Shown here: positions 1 through 10,812 of the stretch, one piece after another | Position numbering within the stretch: the first letter of the stretch is position 1 | Layout: every line of letters starts with the position of its first letter | Program-made: the position numbers and the translations under genes | Assembly: GCA_029851415.1 (NCBI GenBank) | Contig: CM056742.1 | Location: 86,356,748-86,420,747 of the forward strand | Direction: 5' to 3' | Source of the DNA: Eretmocerus hayati | Taxonomy: Eukaryota; Arthropoda; Insecta; Hymenoptera; Aphelinidae | Length of the DNA: 64,000 bases | The notes under the pieces: generated by a model | Told to the model about the DNA's origin: nothing | Database searches by the model: none | The model's input: only the letters and a program-made list of their open reading frames with translations

Positions 1-640
1 CATCCCATCCATCCAACCATCTGATCCATCCATACCATCCATCCATCCCATTCATCCATCCATACCATCCATCCGACCGATCCATTCATCCATCCATCCA
101 TCCATCCATACCATCCATCCAACCCATCCGTCCCGTCCGTCCATCCGACCCATTCACCCATCCATCCCATCCATCCCATTCATCCGACCCCTCCAACCCA
201 TCCACCCAACCATCCATCCGATCCATCCATCCCATCCATCCAACCATCCCATCCATCCATCCTTCCGACTCATCATGCCATCCATCCCATCCATCCACCT
301 CAACCATCCATCATATTCATCCATCCCATTCATCCATCCATCCCATCCTTCCATCCATCCATCCATTCCATCCATCCATACCATCCATCCGATCCATCCA
401 TCCCATCCATCCAACCATCCCATCCATCCATCCTTCCGACTCATCATGCCATCCATCCCATCCATCCACCTCAACCATCCATCATATTCATCCATCCCAT
501 GCATCTAACCATCCCATCCCATTCATCAGACTCATCCATCCATCCCATTCATCCATCCATCCCACCCATACCGTCCATCCATCCATCCCACCCATACCGT
601 CCATCCATCCATCCCATCCATCCATCCCATCTACGCATCT
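1..640. repeat. CATC-rich minisatellite with higher-order unit
   Basis: The whole stretch is built from CATC, CCATCC and CATCCAACC words. On top of this lies a higher-order repeat: the segment starting at 261 (tccttccgactcatcatgcc) recurs at 431, a period of 170 bp, and a shorter unit (cccacccataccgtccatcc) is doubled between 562 and 610. Open frames across it encode only Pro/Ser/Ile/His on one strand and Trp/Asp/Gly/Met on the other. They follow from the short repeat word and are not genes. The array abuts the broken end of the Gypsy remnant. Confidence 0.95.
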
Positions 641-717
641 GTCCATTCATGAATTCATTCAGCTTCAATACTTGTATTCGACCCCTGCAGGACAGGCAAC
701 CCGCTTCGTCATCCATA

Positions 718-850
718 CAAAAGTGTTACTCTTCGTCGTTCAGAAGAAAAAGTGTTACCCTTCGTCGTTGATAAGGAAAGGTGTTAGTCTTCGTCGTTGA
801 TAATCGGCTCGGTGTTACTCTTCGTAGGAGCCGTCGTTATGTTGTATCTC
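718..850. repeat. Short tandem repeat, about 30-bp unit, four copies
   Basis: Four imperfect copies of a unit containing gtgttactcttcgtcgtt lie end to end (near 721, 750, 780 and 812). They sit between the CATC minisatellite and the degenerate retrotransposon linker. The unit has no recognisable function. Its position suggests local slippage at the truncation point of the Gypsy element. Confidence 0.75.
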
Positions 851-869
851 TTCGCAATTCAGACCTTCT

Positions 870-1300
870 ATCGTCTAGGATCTGTTCTGTCAAAATATTT
901 CGCAGCGCGTTTTCTGACCTCTCCCGTCGCGAATTTCAATATATCGACCCCCTTATTTGCATCTAATTCATTCCCTGAATCTTCTTCTCCAAAGATGTCC
1001 TTTTTGGATTCTACCGTTTCGCAAAATTCAAGGGACACTTCTGGGGGTTCTATCTCAATTTCTGTATCATTGATATTTATACAGATCGCGTGGGCTTTGC
1101 CATTGTCATTTGTTGCGACAAATTTCTAATAGGATCCCTTTTCCTAGGTCCTGAAGTCCTACGAATCCTACCTCAACATCATTTTCCACTTTCGCGTAGA
1201 CAACTTGTTTTGAGCGCGGGGGTATTTTGAATGTGACCTTCTCTACAGGAGGTATTTGCAACTCCGCAAGTTCAAGACACCTCGCTTTGGCGTGAATTAT
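870..1300 (-). pseudogene. Gypsy protease-pol linker remnant
   Basis: On the minus strand one frame reads through motifs such as FVATNDNGKAH and an acidic stretch (TEIEIEPPEVSLEF). This resembles the spacer that follows the retropepsin in insect Ty3/Gypsy polyproteins. It ends at a stop near 870, before any reverse transcriptase motif. The reading is by family resemblance only. The pol gene itself is absent and the sequence beyond is simple repeat. Confidence 0.55.
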
Positions 1301-1764
1301 TCACCCATGTTTTTCGAATTCCCTCCATTCTAGGAGTCTATCCGTATGAATCGCGAAACCATCTAACACAATATGGACATCACAATCTAGTGCATTCAAA
1401 TTCATCTTTATTTTCCTCAGAGTGGAACATCCCCCAGCGATAACGCCGCTGATTGATACAATATAGCCTCTATCAATAATTATATCTTCTTTGACGCATC
1501 TTTCAGCAATGTTATATCCGCCCCCGTTTCGGCGTAAAAATGCCACACATTATTCTTAAAATTGTCACTGTGAAACTCTACCACCGGATATTTTCGTTGA
1601 CTCGCATCGAGGCGACGAATGGAGACATGCCGCTGTGGTTTCTTCGGTTTATCTCGTTGTTTGTGCTCGACCCCGCGACTTGATGCTGTTATGGTCTTAT
1701 TCTCCTTCATGCACTGAATAAAAAGTGCGACCGCCGGGGAACGAACCGGCGACCTCTTGATCAA
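1301..1764 (-). pseudogene. Gypsy retropepsin (aspartic protease) fragment
   Basis: Two overlapping minus-strand frames (1480-1764 and 1301-1546) carry a protease-like core. The segment YAETGADITLL matches the retropepsin active-site loop hydrophobic-D-T/S-G-A, with the catalytic Asp position occupied by Glu. The second frame continues with an IIIDRGY segment typical of the flap and following strand. A frameshift separates the two frames near 1500. The enzyme would normally cleave Gag and Pol inside the particle. The changed catalytic residue and the frameshift indicate a dead copy. Confidence 0.6.
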
Positions 1765-1803
1765 GAGACTGACACGCTGTTGACTGAGCTAGTCCGTCCG
1801 CAC
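1725..1803 (-). tRNA. tRNA-like sequence or tRNA pseudogene
   Basis: The 79-nt minus-strand sequence has an A-box-like TAGCTCAGTCAA, a B-box GGTTCGTTCCC, complementary ends (GTGCG with CGCAC), a strong T stem (GCCGG/CCGGC) and a stem around TTGATCA that would hold the anticodon. It is followed at once by TTTTT (1720-1724), a Pol III terminator. The cloverleaf is imperfect. There are extra bases between the acceptor and D arms, the T loop is 8 nt and the anticodon loop is irregular, so the isotype cannot be assigned. It lies exactly at the gag/pro junction of the Gypsy remnant. It could be an inserted tRNA gene or the head of a SINE. Confidence 0.5.
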
Positions 1804-4800
1804 CAAGCGGCGGTCCTTATATGTGATACACCTAAAATGCGGGCGCCTGTATAGCTTGCGCCCGTGAAATATCGAGCATCTTGGAAGTTTAAAGGATTTT
1901 CCCGATTACTTGATGAATTCTCATTCGGAGCTACATTGTTTGTATTCTGACCCCATCCCTCGTTTCGTTCGAAATAATTACCTCCGTTGTTATCATTTTG
2001 TCCCCGGTAATTCTTACCACGATTATTATTGTTCTGCCAATCAGTGCTATAGCGGCGCCTATTGTTACCTTGACTGTAATGAGGGTTGTTATAAGAATTC
2101 ATCTCCTGACCACGATAGTTATTGCGATCATTATTTGCAGAATTATTTCTATTGCGATCCATGCCGTTATTGAAATATCCTCTCCTATCGTTTTTATCCA
2201 TGAAATTCTCGCCGTTCCCGTTTCTATATCCGTGATTATTCTGCGGCCGATTCGGATACATGTTATCACGAATCCTGCCATAGCCGTTGCGGTCGCGATT
2301 CGTAGTACTTCTAATATAATTCTGGCTCCCCGAATTATATTGCTTCAACGATCCTTCATTGTATCGCTCGTTATCGCGGCGAGGCGGGCCATGCCTCAAA
2401 TTCACGCGTCTCATTTCGTCACGCCCACTCTTTTTTCGTGTTTCCATCATAAGCGGTGTCTTTGGGCGACTATTATATCGATTTGTACCATTATCTTGTG
2501 TTTTGCGGTTCCCTCGATCTCGAAGAATTGGGTTGAAATCAATCAAATTATAGTTAATCATCTCATCTGAATTATGACAATCCTCAAACGTATGCCTGGT
2601 TTCCGACAGACTCCGCAAAACTTCAAATTTTGGACTTTACGCGGGCATTCTCTCCCAAAATGACCGGAAACATGGCGGTATCTACATTCATCCGAAGCGA
2701 TACCTCGTCTTCTTGCGACATTTTCAATTGACTGGGGTTCTGATGCATGTCTTTCATTCAATTTGGCATCAATTAGAGCATTATAGGTGCCATCCCGACC
2801 GAATTGATATTCCTGGAAAAAGTGTACGGGCGCTTGTTTTATTCTCGAAATTTACCGCTTCTGCGACAGTTTCGCGTAAGGTTGTGGAATTACTGTATCT
2901 GGCCTGATGTTCTAGTACTCCTGCAAGCCCGAATATAAATTGCTGTAATGCTCCATTGTCTGCATTATATTTGTACGTTCTTCGCTCCCAATCTTTCAGA
3001 TTTCGATCAGAACCATACACGTTCAATAACCGTTTGTAGAGAGTTTGAACGCGTCAACCATAATCTCCTGCATCTTCTCCTGTTTTTTGCTGAACCAATT
3101 TTAATTCCACCAGGACTTTGTCTGCCCCGCCGACTCCACTGTACTGTCTAGTCATCTAACAATCTCTCGACGGAAGTGTATTGAGTCAATCGTGCTATAT
3201 ATTCCTCTGCGGCTCGGCCTTTAAGTTGGCCTGCTAGTGCGGATAAAACCCATGGTTCAGATTCTGGACCGTATTCATCAACGATATAACGGATAATCTG
3301 ACAGAAAAGGCTAGCATGTCGAGATTTCCATTGTATGGCATTATATTATTCAATGATTGACTCAGAGTCAGTCGGAATTTCGGAGCGTGTTTCCAATTCG
3401 TATCCGGTCGTGCAGATACATTTCTCGAATTCGCGCGGCAAATGGGGGTACTCGCGTCTGAATTCTGATCACTATGACATCCAGATTTTCTGCTATAGTT
3501 GGATTTCCTATTCTCATCTTGCGAGTTTATCGCGGAACGGTCGGATTCTTCGCTATGGTTGCTGTTGCTTCCGTAATTCAGTTCATCCTGCGTATCTAAC
3601 TCGGTGAAGTATGTCTCGGAATCAGAGTATTTTCGGGTAGTGTTATTTTGTCGTGTATGTTTCGTGTATTTGTTGCGACGAGAACGTCTAAATTTCTGAC
3701 GTGTCTGGTAGTGCTCATCATCATATGAGTCTCCTGGATTTTTATAGTTTTTTTCCGGAAGATTGGATATTGGATCGATTTTTGTTCAAGGTATCAAAAT
3801 CATTCGAAAATCGTGGCTCCTCGTTGTTCTCACTGCGTTCGTTTTGGTGAGGCTTCATATCTAGATCTGTATAGATACTTGTGACATCCAAGCCCCTCTT
3901 GAACGTCTCCTCAATCCCAGATTCAGCGCCGAGGCTATGAAGCTCTCGCCTGACCACTTTACTGTCGTCAATTTCAGGATCGAGTCCTTGAAGGTCTCGC
4001 CTGGCCTTGCAACCTCTAACCACTTCAGTACCAAGAGTAACACTTGTCCGAACATGGGACCCATTGAATTGGCATCCAGGCTCGCCGACCTGTACCACTC
4101 CTTTTTGACCATCGAGGTTCTCAGCCCAGGACTATGAAAGTCCCGCCTAAATCTATGCGTAACAAGACTTTCGGCGCCGAGATTTTGATTATCTCGACCG
4201 TAATCTTGCCCAAAATGAACATGTGATTCATTAACGAAAGGCCACTCATCGTTTTACATCATTTGATAATCATAAAATCCATCAGGATTTTCCAGAAAAT
4301 TTTCCGTTAATTGTGTACGTGTGTGTGGGTATTGTGTAGGCATGTTCTCTAATCTCGTTGATTCCGCGTTGAATCTCAGGGTTCCAATTTTTCCATTCAG
4401 TTCGGGTTCTAAATTATATCTCGCGAATTTGGGACGCACTCCTGTTGCAATTTGAGTAGTTTCTAAGTGATCCCGTAGGCTTTCTAGAAGAACCATATCG
4501 GTGTCAGGATAATCTCCCGCACTAGTAGCAAGAACATCGCTTATTTATCGTATTGCAATCTCTATATAAACGCCTCCCGGTTGCTCTAATCCCTCATCAG
4601 CGGCAGTAAGTGCAACGTAGGCATCGCGCGCTTTCGCGTTTCCACTTTTCATCTCCGATTCATAACGAGTTTTCACGTCATCAGAGCTAATATTTTCATT
4701 CATTCGCTGTGAATAAGCCGCGTTCTGTGCATCTTTGTATTCATCCGAATTTGAATCGGTAGGGGTCTTCTCTCCTGATTGCATGTTATCCGGGTTGTAT

Positions 4801-4826
4801 GTAGGATTTTTCTTTCCTCTCGCCAT
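1768..4826 (-). pseudogene. Gypsy gag remnant with CCHC knuckles
   Basis: Minus-strand frames from 4826 down to 1768 form a broken Gag. They comprise a polar N-terminal part (4545-4826), a middle region with frameshifts (3742-4496), a capsid-like helical segment (2781-3026), tandem CCHC zinc knuckles (2558-2761, continuing after a frameshift near 2600) and a long Asn/Arg/Gly-rich tail (1768-2618). In the first knuckle the second Cys is replaced by Arg (C-RY-R-HVSG-H-FGRE-C). The second is split by the frameshift. Gag would form the particle and bind the RNA. With at least four breaks it cannot be expressed as one protein. The strongly compositional tail is likely RNA-binding. Confidence 0.7.
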
Positions 4827-5286
4827 TGCTATGTGATTAAATTAATCGGGTATTCTGATATTTGGCTCCTGAGGAAAATTTAGGTCTGTGCCTCGCGCTC
4901 TCTCCCCACAAGGGTCAGAAAAAGGGATGATTCTGAATCACTTACCCAGATGAAGCGATGATGATAATTAAACCTTCTAAGTTGAATATCCCCATCAAGG
5001 TTCAAAATATTGCCTCCGGATGCAGTTGGTGAAATGGTGTTCGGAATTGTTTTGGTTTGTCGATCTCCCAGAACAAAGCCCAAACCGCTGTCACGAGTCT
5101 GTTAGGGTTGTGTGCTCGTTCTCTGTCTCCGCTAATTGTAGCACACGGGGGTGGGTGACGACACTGATAGAAATAGATGGTTCGTTAGATATTTCCAATT
5201 ACTGTTTATTGAATGGGAGATTTATTCAAATATATGACAGACTAATAATTCGTTCTCGAGGCGCGCCCAGATTTTACAGCGATGAG
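4827..5286 (-). other. Probable Gypsy leader and 3' part of its 5' LTR
   Basis: No gene is supported here. The minus strand contains an AATAAA signal (5205-5210, with a second at 5221-5226) and leads into the gag start at 4826. This fits R-U5 plus leader of the Gypsy copy. The segment stops at the 6-bp GATGAG (5281-5286) that flanks the foldback element. The rest of the LTR resumes after the matching GATGAG at 9562-9567. Confidence 0.4.
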
Positions 5287-6344
5287 TACGGAAACGTCTA
5301 ACCGCCCGCAACATCGCAACCCCGCAACCCGCATATCGTAAAGCCACAGCGGGGATGCGAAAATGCGGGGTTTTATATTTTTGATGAAATTGAGCTCCTG
5401 AGTGTCCCAGCAGTGCCGACCAGGTCGCCGACGATTATCCGTGCACCAAGAGGTCGCTACTCGTGCATAAGTTCCTTGAATTCGCTGAAATACATGAACA
5501 ATAATTACACATGCAGATTGCAGATCATGACTGCATCACAGCACACGCGGAGCAGACGACAACAAAACTACTTGATGATGCCAGATGAGCTGCCCAGTGC
5601 CCAGAGCTGTTGGTTACACACCAGCGTTTGGATGTGCTGGCCCGGGATATAGGTTATGGTTGCAGAATGTGTGCGCGATGACGACGGAGCACCAGGTTGG
5701 GGACGAGCGCCACGATGTCGTGGTGAGTGGACCCGGGTATAACCATCCGCTGGGAGCCACGAGCATCTATGTAGTGAAAAAAAGGGAAATAAGTGAGATT
5801 AGGGTGCATTCGACCGCGTTTGGCTAATGCTGCTCAGCTGGTCTTCTGCTCGATAGTCCTTGAGCCTTGTGTATGCGTGTTGTGTGATGAGTAGTCGAGG
5901 TTAAGAGGGATAATTTGTTTGTTTACAGGATACGGCAATCACACTGGACAACAAAATTTTGTGTCAGGAATAATGCATTGACTGGACAAAGATTTTTTTG
6001 TGTATTTTTTCACGTGAAAATCGAATCCGTACTTAGTCAGGTGCGCTCCTACACGTCAGGATTTTTTTCAAATGGCAGGAAACTAATTTTCGAAAAAACG
6101 GTATTCTTGGGTTTTTTGCTAATATTCTAAATTGATGGTTTTTGGTGGTGCATTCTTGTAGTGGGCCAGAAGCGTACTGTAACTATGATTCCCTACGAAT
6201 TTTGAACTGCTGAACACGGTGTCAGTATTTCCAAATGCCTATAGGATGCGTTGGAAACGAGTAACAAGTTCATTTCTCGAGTTGCTATCAGCTAAATTCA
6301 ACCAATTTTGTAATAAATCTCGAAATGCCCACAGATTTGACCAG

Positions 6345-6810
6345 TAATCATGTCTTATTCCGGGAAGGCGTTTTGAGCATTTTTTGCGGATAAACTGAAG
6401 CTCACTCCTAATAAGTCCAATATCAAGTATTCATGTCTGCGAGCCCCTCTAATTACTAGAATCGTCTCATTCATCATCTTGATTCAATATCAGAAGATCT
6501 GGTGACATATACATTGGAAATATCAAGGAATCCTGGGAATATCATTGAAACTCGATTACCTACGTTCAAAATCTTATGTGAGTGCTCCAATGGTTCTAAT
6601 TCGACGGCGATCAAATGAAGCAATTTAACCTTAGGTATACCATCTTGAATTTATTGAAGCGTACATACCATTTGTACAGTTTTAGAAATAACTTGGACCA
6701 AGAAAAGACATGCTTACTCGGCCCGTCTCCTTTTGGGCTCTTGCAAATGATTTCCTCTCATAAAATGTACAGAAACAAAATGCGCCCTCGTGAGCACAAA
6801 AAGGATGTTT
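6345..6810. other. Central spacer of the outer foldback element
   Basis: Unique sequence between the two arms. Short overlapping frames on both strands are not convincing as genes, and no transposase motif or promoter is evident. Confidence 0.6.
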
Positions 6811-7584
6811 CTGGTCAAATCTGTGAGCATTTCGAGATTTATTACAAAATTGGTTGAATTTAGCTGATAGCAACTCGAGAAATGAACTTGTTACTCGTTT
6901 CCAACGCATCCTAGGCATTTGGAAATACTGACACCGTGTTCAGCAGTTCAAAATTCGTAGGGAATCATAGTTACAGTACGCTTCTGGCCCACTACAAGAA
7001 TGCACCACCAAAAACCATCAATTTAGAATATTAGCGAAAAACCCAAAAATACCGTTTTTTCGAAAATTAGTTTCCTGCCATTTGAAAAAAATCCTGACGT
7101 GTAGGAGCGCACCTGACTAAGTACGGATTCGATTTTCACGTCAAAAAATACACAAAAAAATCTTTGTCCAGTCAATGCATTATTCCTGACACAAAATTTT
7201 GTTGTCCAGTGTAATTGCCGTATCCTGTAAACAAACAAATTATCCCTCTTAACCTCGACTACTCATCACACAACACGCATACGCAAGGCTCAAGGACTAT
7301 CGAGCAGAAGACCAGCTGAGCAGCATTAGCCAAACGCGGTCGAATGCACCCTAATCTCACTTATTTCCCTTTTTTTCACTACATAGATGCTCGTGGCTCC
7401 CAGCGGATGGTTATACCCGGGTCCACTCACCACGACATCGTGGCGCTCGTCCCCAACCTGGTGCTCCGTCGTCATCGCGCACACATTCTGCAACCATAAC
7501 CTATATCCCGGGCCAGCACATCCAAACGCTGGTGTGTAACCAACAGCTCTGGGCACTGGGCAGCTCATCTGGCATCATCAAGTA

Positions 7585-9276
7585 TAGTCCAGTAGAATTA
7601 GCTCGAAAAGGACGTCATTTTGGCGGTAGAAGATAGGTGCTGGCTTTATTTTTTCTCAGGTGTAGGACACTCTATAGAACCATGTCTACCACTTCCGAAC
7701 AAATTTCGCTGGCCGGAAAAAATTATTAACAATGAATTACTGGTAAGAACGACATTTTTCGCAGATTAATGCCTATAGCTCTGTGGGTATAACTTTGAGC
7801 GAGTTCGCTCTGGTCTCATCTTCTAGCTAGTAAAAAAACCTACAGATTCAAAAAAAATATATTGCTCTAGACTATTTTTTGTTGGAGTTACATTGGTTTA
7901 AACAAAAAGAGACCTATTATAAACAAATGGTTGTTAAACCTCCAATAGTTGACTAATGAGGCTAAAACCCAGGAAATCGATAGTCCTTATTGAGGTTAAT
8001 AAGCATACCAAATTTGGTGACGATTTGTTGAACCGTTTTTGAACAACCCTATTTGTTTATAAAAAATTGTTTTTCAGAAGAAGTGGCGTAACTTTTTTAT
8101 GAACAAAGATGTTGTTTCGGGAAAAATCAGGGTGATACCTAGAAGTCTACTCTTCAGTATCCCGTTTGAATTATTATCATATCTTGTATAGGCGATTTTT
8201 GAGAGCTAATTGTTTATAATTTTTGCACACGCCTCTCATTGTATATTAAAATCTCGAAATACATTGATTAGACGAGGAGGGACCCGAAGATGAAACCAGC
8301 CAATCGCGTTTTTTTCTCAAGCTACCCCAGATTAAGAGAAGAATGAAGGAAATTGGTCGCGTAGAACCAGAAATATTGCGGAAAAATCCTAGGCGCTCGA
8401 TTTTGAAGTTCACCGTTTCTCACGCGCCACGAGCCAACCACAGCTAATCTTTGGTGCGATTCAAAATCGAGCGCCGAGGATTTTTTCGCAATATTTCTGG
8501 TTCTACGCGACCAATTTCCTTCATTCTTTTTTTTAATCTGGGTTAGCTTGAGAAAAAAACGCGATTTGCTAGTCTCATTTTCGGGTCCCTTCTCATCTAA
8601 TCGATGTATTTCGAAATTTTAATACAGAATGAGAGGTGTGTGCAAAAATTATAAACAATTAGCTCTCAAAAATCGCCTATACAAGATATGATAATGATCC
8701 AAACGGGATACTGAAGAGTAGACTTCTAGGTATCACCTTGATTTTTCCCAAAACAACATCTTTGTTCATAAAAAAGTAACGCCACTTCTCCTGAAAAACA
8801 ATTTTTTATAAACAAATAGGGTAGTTCAAAAACGGTTCAACGAATCGTCACCAAATTTGGTATGCTTATTAACCTCAATAAGGACTATCGATTTCCTGGG
8901 TTTTTGGCCTCATTAGTCAATTATTGGAGGATTAACAACCACTATTTGTTTATAATAGGTCTTTATTGCTTAAACCTATGTAACTCCAACAAAAAATAGG
9001 CTAGAGCCATAAATTTTTTTTGAATCTGTAGGTTTTTTTACTAGCTAGAAGATGAAACTAGAGCAAACTCGCTCAAAGTTATACCCACAGAGCTATAGGC
9101 ATTAATCTGCGAAATGTGTCGTTTTTACCAGTAATTCATTGTTAATAATTTTTTCCGGCCAGCGAAATTTGTTCGGAAGTGGTAGACATGGTTCTATGGA
9201 GTGTCCTTCACCTGAATAAAAATAAAACCAGGACCTATCTTCTACCGCCGAAAAAAAATCGAATTCTACTGGTCTA
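7585..9276. mobile_element. Nested palindromic element, TSD GTA
   Basis: This element interrupts the right arm of the outer foldback. Its arms 7585-8407 and 8460-9276 are near-perfect inverted copies around a loop of about 52 bp. Ends read TAGTCCAGTAGAATT and, in reverse complement, TAGACCAGTAGAATT. The host sequence is interrupted at catcaa-GTA, with GTA repeated at 9277-9279. Comparison with the intact left arm of the outer element (5565-5580) shows the precise empty site. TSD could also be read as AGTA because of a shared A. There is no coding capacity. It is younger than its host element. Confidence 0.88.
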
Positions 9277-9561
9277 GTAGTTTTGTTGTCGTCTGCTCCG
9301 CGTGTGCTGTGATGCAGTCATGATCTGCAATCTGCATGTGTAATTATTGTTCATGTATTTCAGCGAATTCAAGGGACTTATGCACGAGTAGCGACCTCTT
9401 GGTGCACGGATAATCGTCGGCGACCTGGTCGGCACTGCTGGGACACTCAGGAGCTCAATTTCATCAAAAATATAAAACCCCGCATTTTCGCATCCCCGCT
9501 GCGGCTTTGCGATATGCGGGTTGCGGGGTTGCGATGTTGCGGGCGGTTAGACGTTTCCGTA

Positions 9562-9839
9562 GATGAGGACTAGGTAGAGAGAGCCCTGCAAGTGGAGCTC
9601 GCGGAGAAGCTCATAGTGCGGAAAGAGACCGATGAAGACGAGCCGGACAGCTCTTGCTCTGCGCCGTATTTATACCATAGTTGATAGCCTACTTTTCCTA
9701 ATCGCTCATCGTCGCTGGTGGAGTTTCCACAGAACGAAGAGATGAGTTGCTATGCGTTCTCTCCCATCATATAAGTATATATATTTATCACAATAAGTAT
9801 ATGATAATATATGGCGCTCAGTGTGCCCCTGACCGGACA
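9562..9839 (-). other. Probable 5' part (U3/R) of the Gypsy LTR
   Basis: After the GATGAG duplication the sequence contains, on the minus strand, a TATAAATA box at 9667-9674 and starts with TG at 9839 next to a tandem-repeat array. This fits the upstream half of the LTR split by the foldback. Without a second LTR copy in the window the boundaries rest on these signals only. Confidence 0.4.
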
Positions 9840-10812
9840 CAAACCTATCGAGGTGTTATTTCCACTTAATGTCCTCAATAAAAATCGTGGAATGACTCAC
9901 AAAACATGCAATTCCCATCTTCTGCATGCTTGGGGATGACTGAAAACACCACGGAATGTTCCATTGCATGTGTCCGGGAGCTGACTAATCGGTTTCCCTG
10001 GTGAACAAGGCACCAGATTGACTATATGTGGGGGAATAATTTACCCAGGCTATTTTTTCACGGACGAAAACGCTCGACACAGTCTCCCGCATGCTCAGAG
10101 GTGGGGGAAAACTATTGGAAATCGTAGTTATACAATGCAAATATACTTACTAATTCTTCTCTTGGGAGGACAGGGGCTCATAGATGTCTCACATCCGTAC
10201 AATGTGACGAAACCATCGGGAGATTCATCGTTTGGGATGAACAGTAGGTAAATTCTCACTCGCGCATACACCCAAGTGGCCAAGAATACTGCGAGAGGGT
10301 AGTTATTTGAAGTCCAAACATCATTTGATCAATTCTAGGTATGGACACAATCCTGTTGGGGTGTTGTTTCCACTTCATGTCCCCGATTCCTGGGAAAAAT
10401 CGTGGAATGACCCACAGAACATGCGGTCCCGTCTTGTACACGCTCGAGGATGACTGAAAACACCGCGAATAGGTCCATTGCATGTGTCCGGGAGTTGACA
10501 GATCGGTATCCCTAGTGGACAAGGCACTAGATTGTTTCTATGTGGGAAAATAATTTACCCCGGCTAACTTCTCACGGACGAAGGAGCTCGACACAGTCTC
10601 CTGCATGCTCAGAGGTGGGGGGAACTATTGACAATCGTAGTGATACGATGTAAATATACTTCCGGGTCGTCCTCTTGGGTGGACAGGGTCCCACGATGGT
10701 TTCACATCCGTACAATGTGGTGGAACCATCGGGAAATCCATCGCTTAGGACGATAAGCGGGTAAATTCTCACTCGCGCATACACCGAAGTTTCTGGAAAT
10801 ACTGCAAAAGGG
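9840..10812 (+). repeat. Tandem array, about 485-bp unit, two full copies
   Basis: Copies start near 9838 and 10332 (cacaa-cct-tgt...gtgttatttccactt) and share blocks such as tcgtggaatgac, cattgcatgtgtccgggag and cgctcgacacagtctcc. A third, truncated copy follows at 11455-11740 after a separate inserted repeat. The short ORFs inside (10018-10251, 10256-10522) are on different strands in different copies and are not conserved as proteins. The unit has no recognised function. Confidence 0.75.

Larger units (their letters stand above)
5287..9561. mobile_element. Foldback (long palindromic) DNA element, 6-bp TSD GATGAG
   Basis: Left arm 5287-6344 (1058 bp) is the reverse complement of the right arm, which runs 6811-7584 and resumes at 9280-9561 after a later insertion. 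The central spacer is about 466 bp. Termini read TACGGAAACGTC at both ends, and GATGAG flanks both sides (5281-5286, 9562-9567). Subterminal sequence is rich in GCAACCCC-type words. Open frames in the arms (for example 5585-5827 and its mirror 7326-7568) are copies of each other forced by the symmetry. I see no transposase, so it is non-autonomous. A 6-bp TSD is shared with Polintons, but the ends lack the usual AG start, so its superfamily is unassigned. Confidence 0.88.
860..9839 (-). mobile_element. Truncated Ty3/Gypsy retrotransposon (gag-pro only), with foldback insert
   Basis: A minus-strand LTR retrotransposon keeps the probable 5' LTR, leader, gag, protease and post-protease linker but no reverse transcriptase, RNase H or integrase. 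The internal part ends near 860 against simple repeats. The probable 5' LTR spans roughly 5080-5286 plus 9562-9839. The two parts are separated by a palindromic element flanked by 6-bp GATGAG duplications. Supporting LTR signs on the minus strand are a TATAAATA box at 9667-9674, an AATAAA signal at 5205-5210 and a TG start at 9839 (TGTCCGGTCAGG). The 3' edge of the LTR and the primer site could not be fixed by eye. Confidence 0.65.

Noticed and set aside
86..771. Open frames rich in Trp/Asp/Gly or Pro/Ser/Ile/His over the CATC array
   Set aside because: Produced by the repeat word in every frame and on both strands; no protein-like composition.
1998..2570. 190-codon Ile/Val/Thr-rich plus-strand frame that looks like a membrane protein
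   Set aside because: Antisense of the Asn/Arg-rich gag tail; the hydrophobicity is the mirror of Asn/Asp/Tyr codons.
5585..7568. Identical 80-codon and 71-codon proteins on opposite strands
   Set aside because: Forced by the palindrome of the foldback element; no start context or family match.
5287..9561. Interpretation of the 6-bp TSD foldback as a second Polinton remnant
   Set aside because: Ends lack the AG start and no Polinton gene is present; the TSD length alone is not enough.
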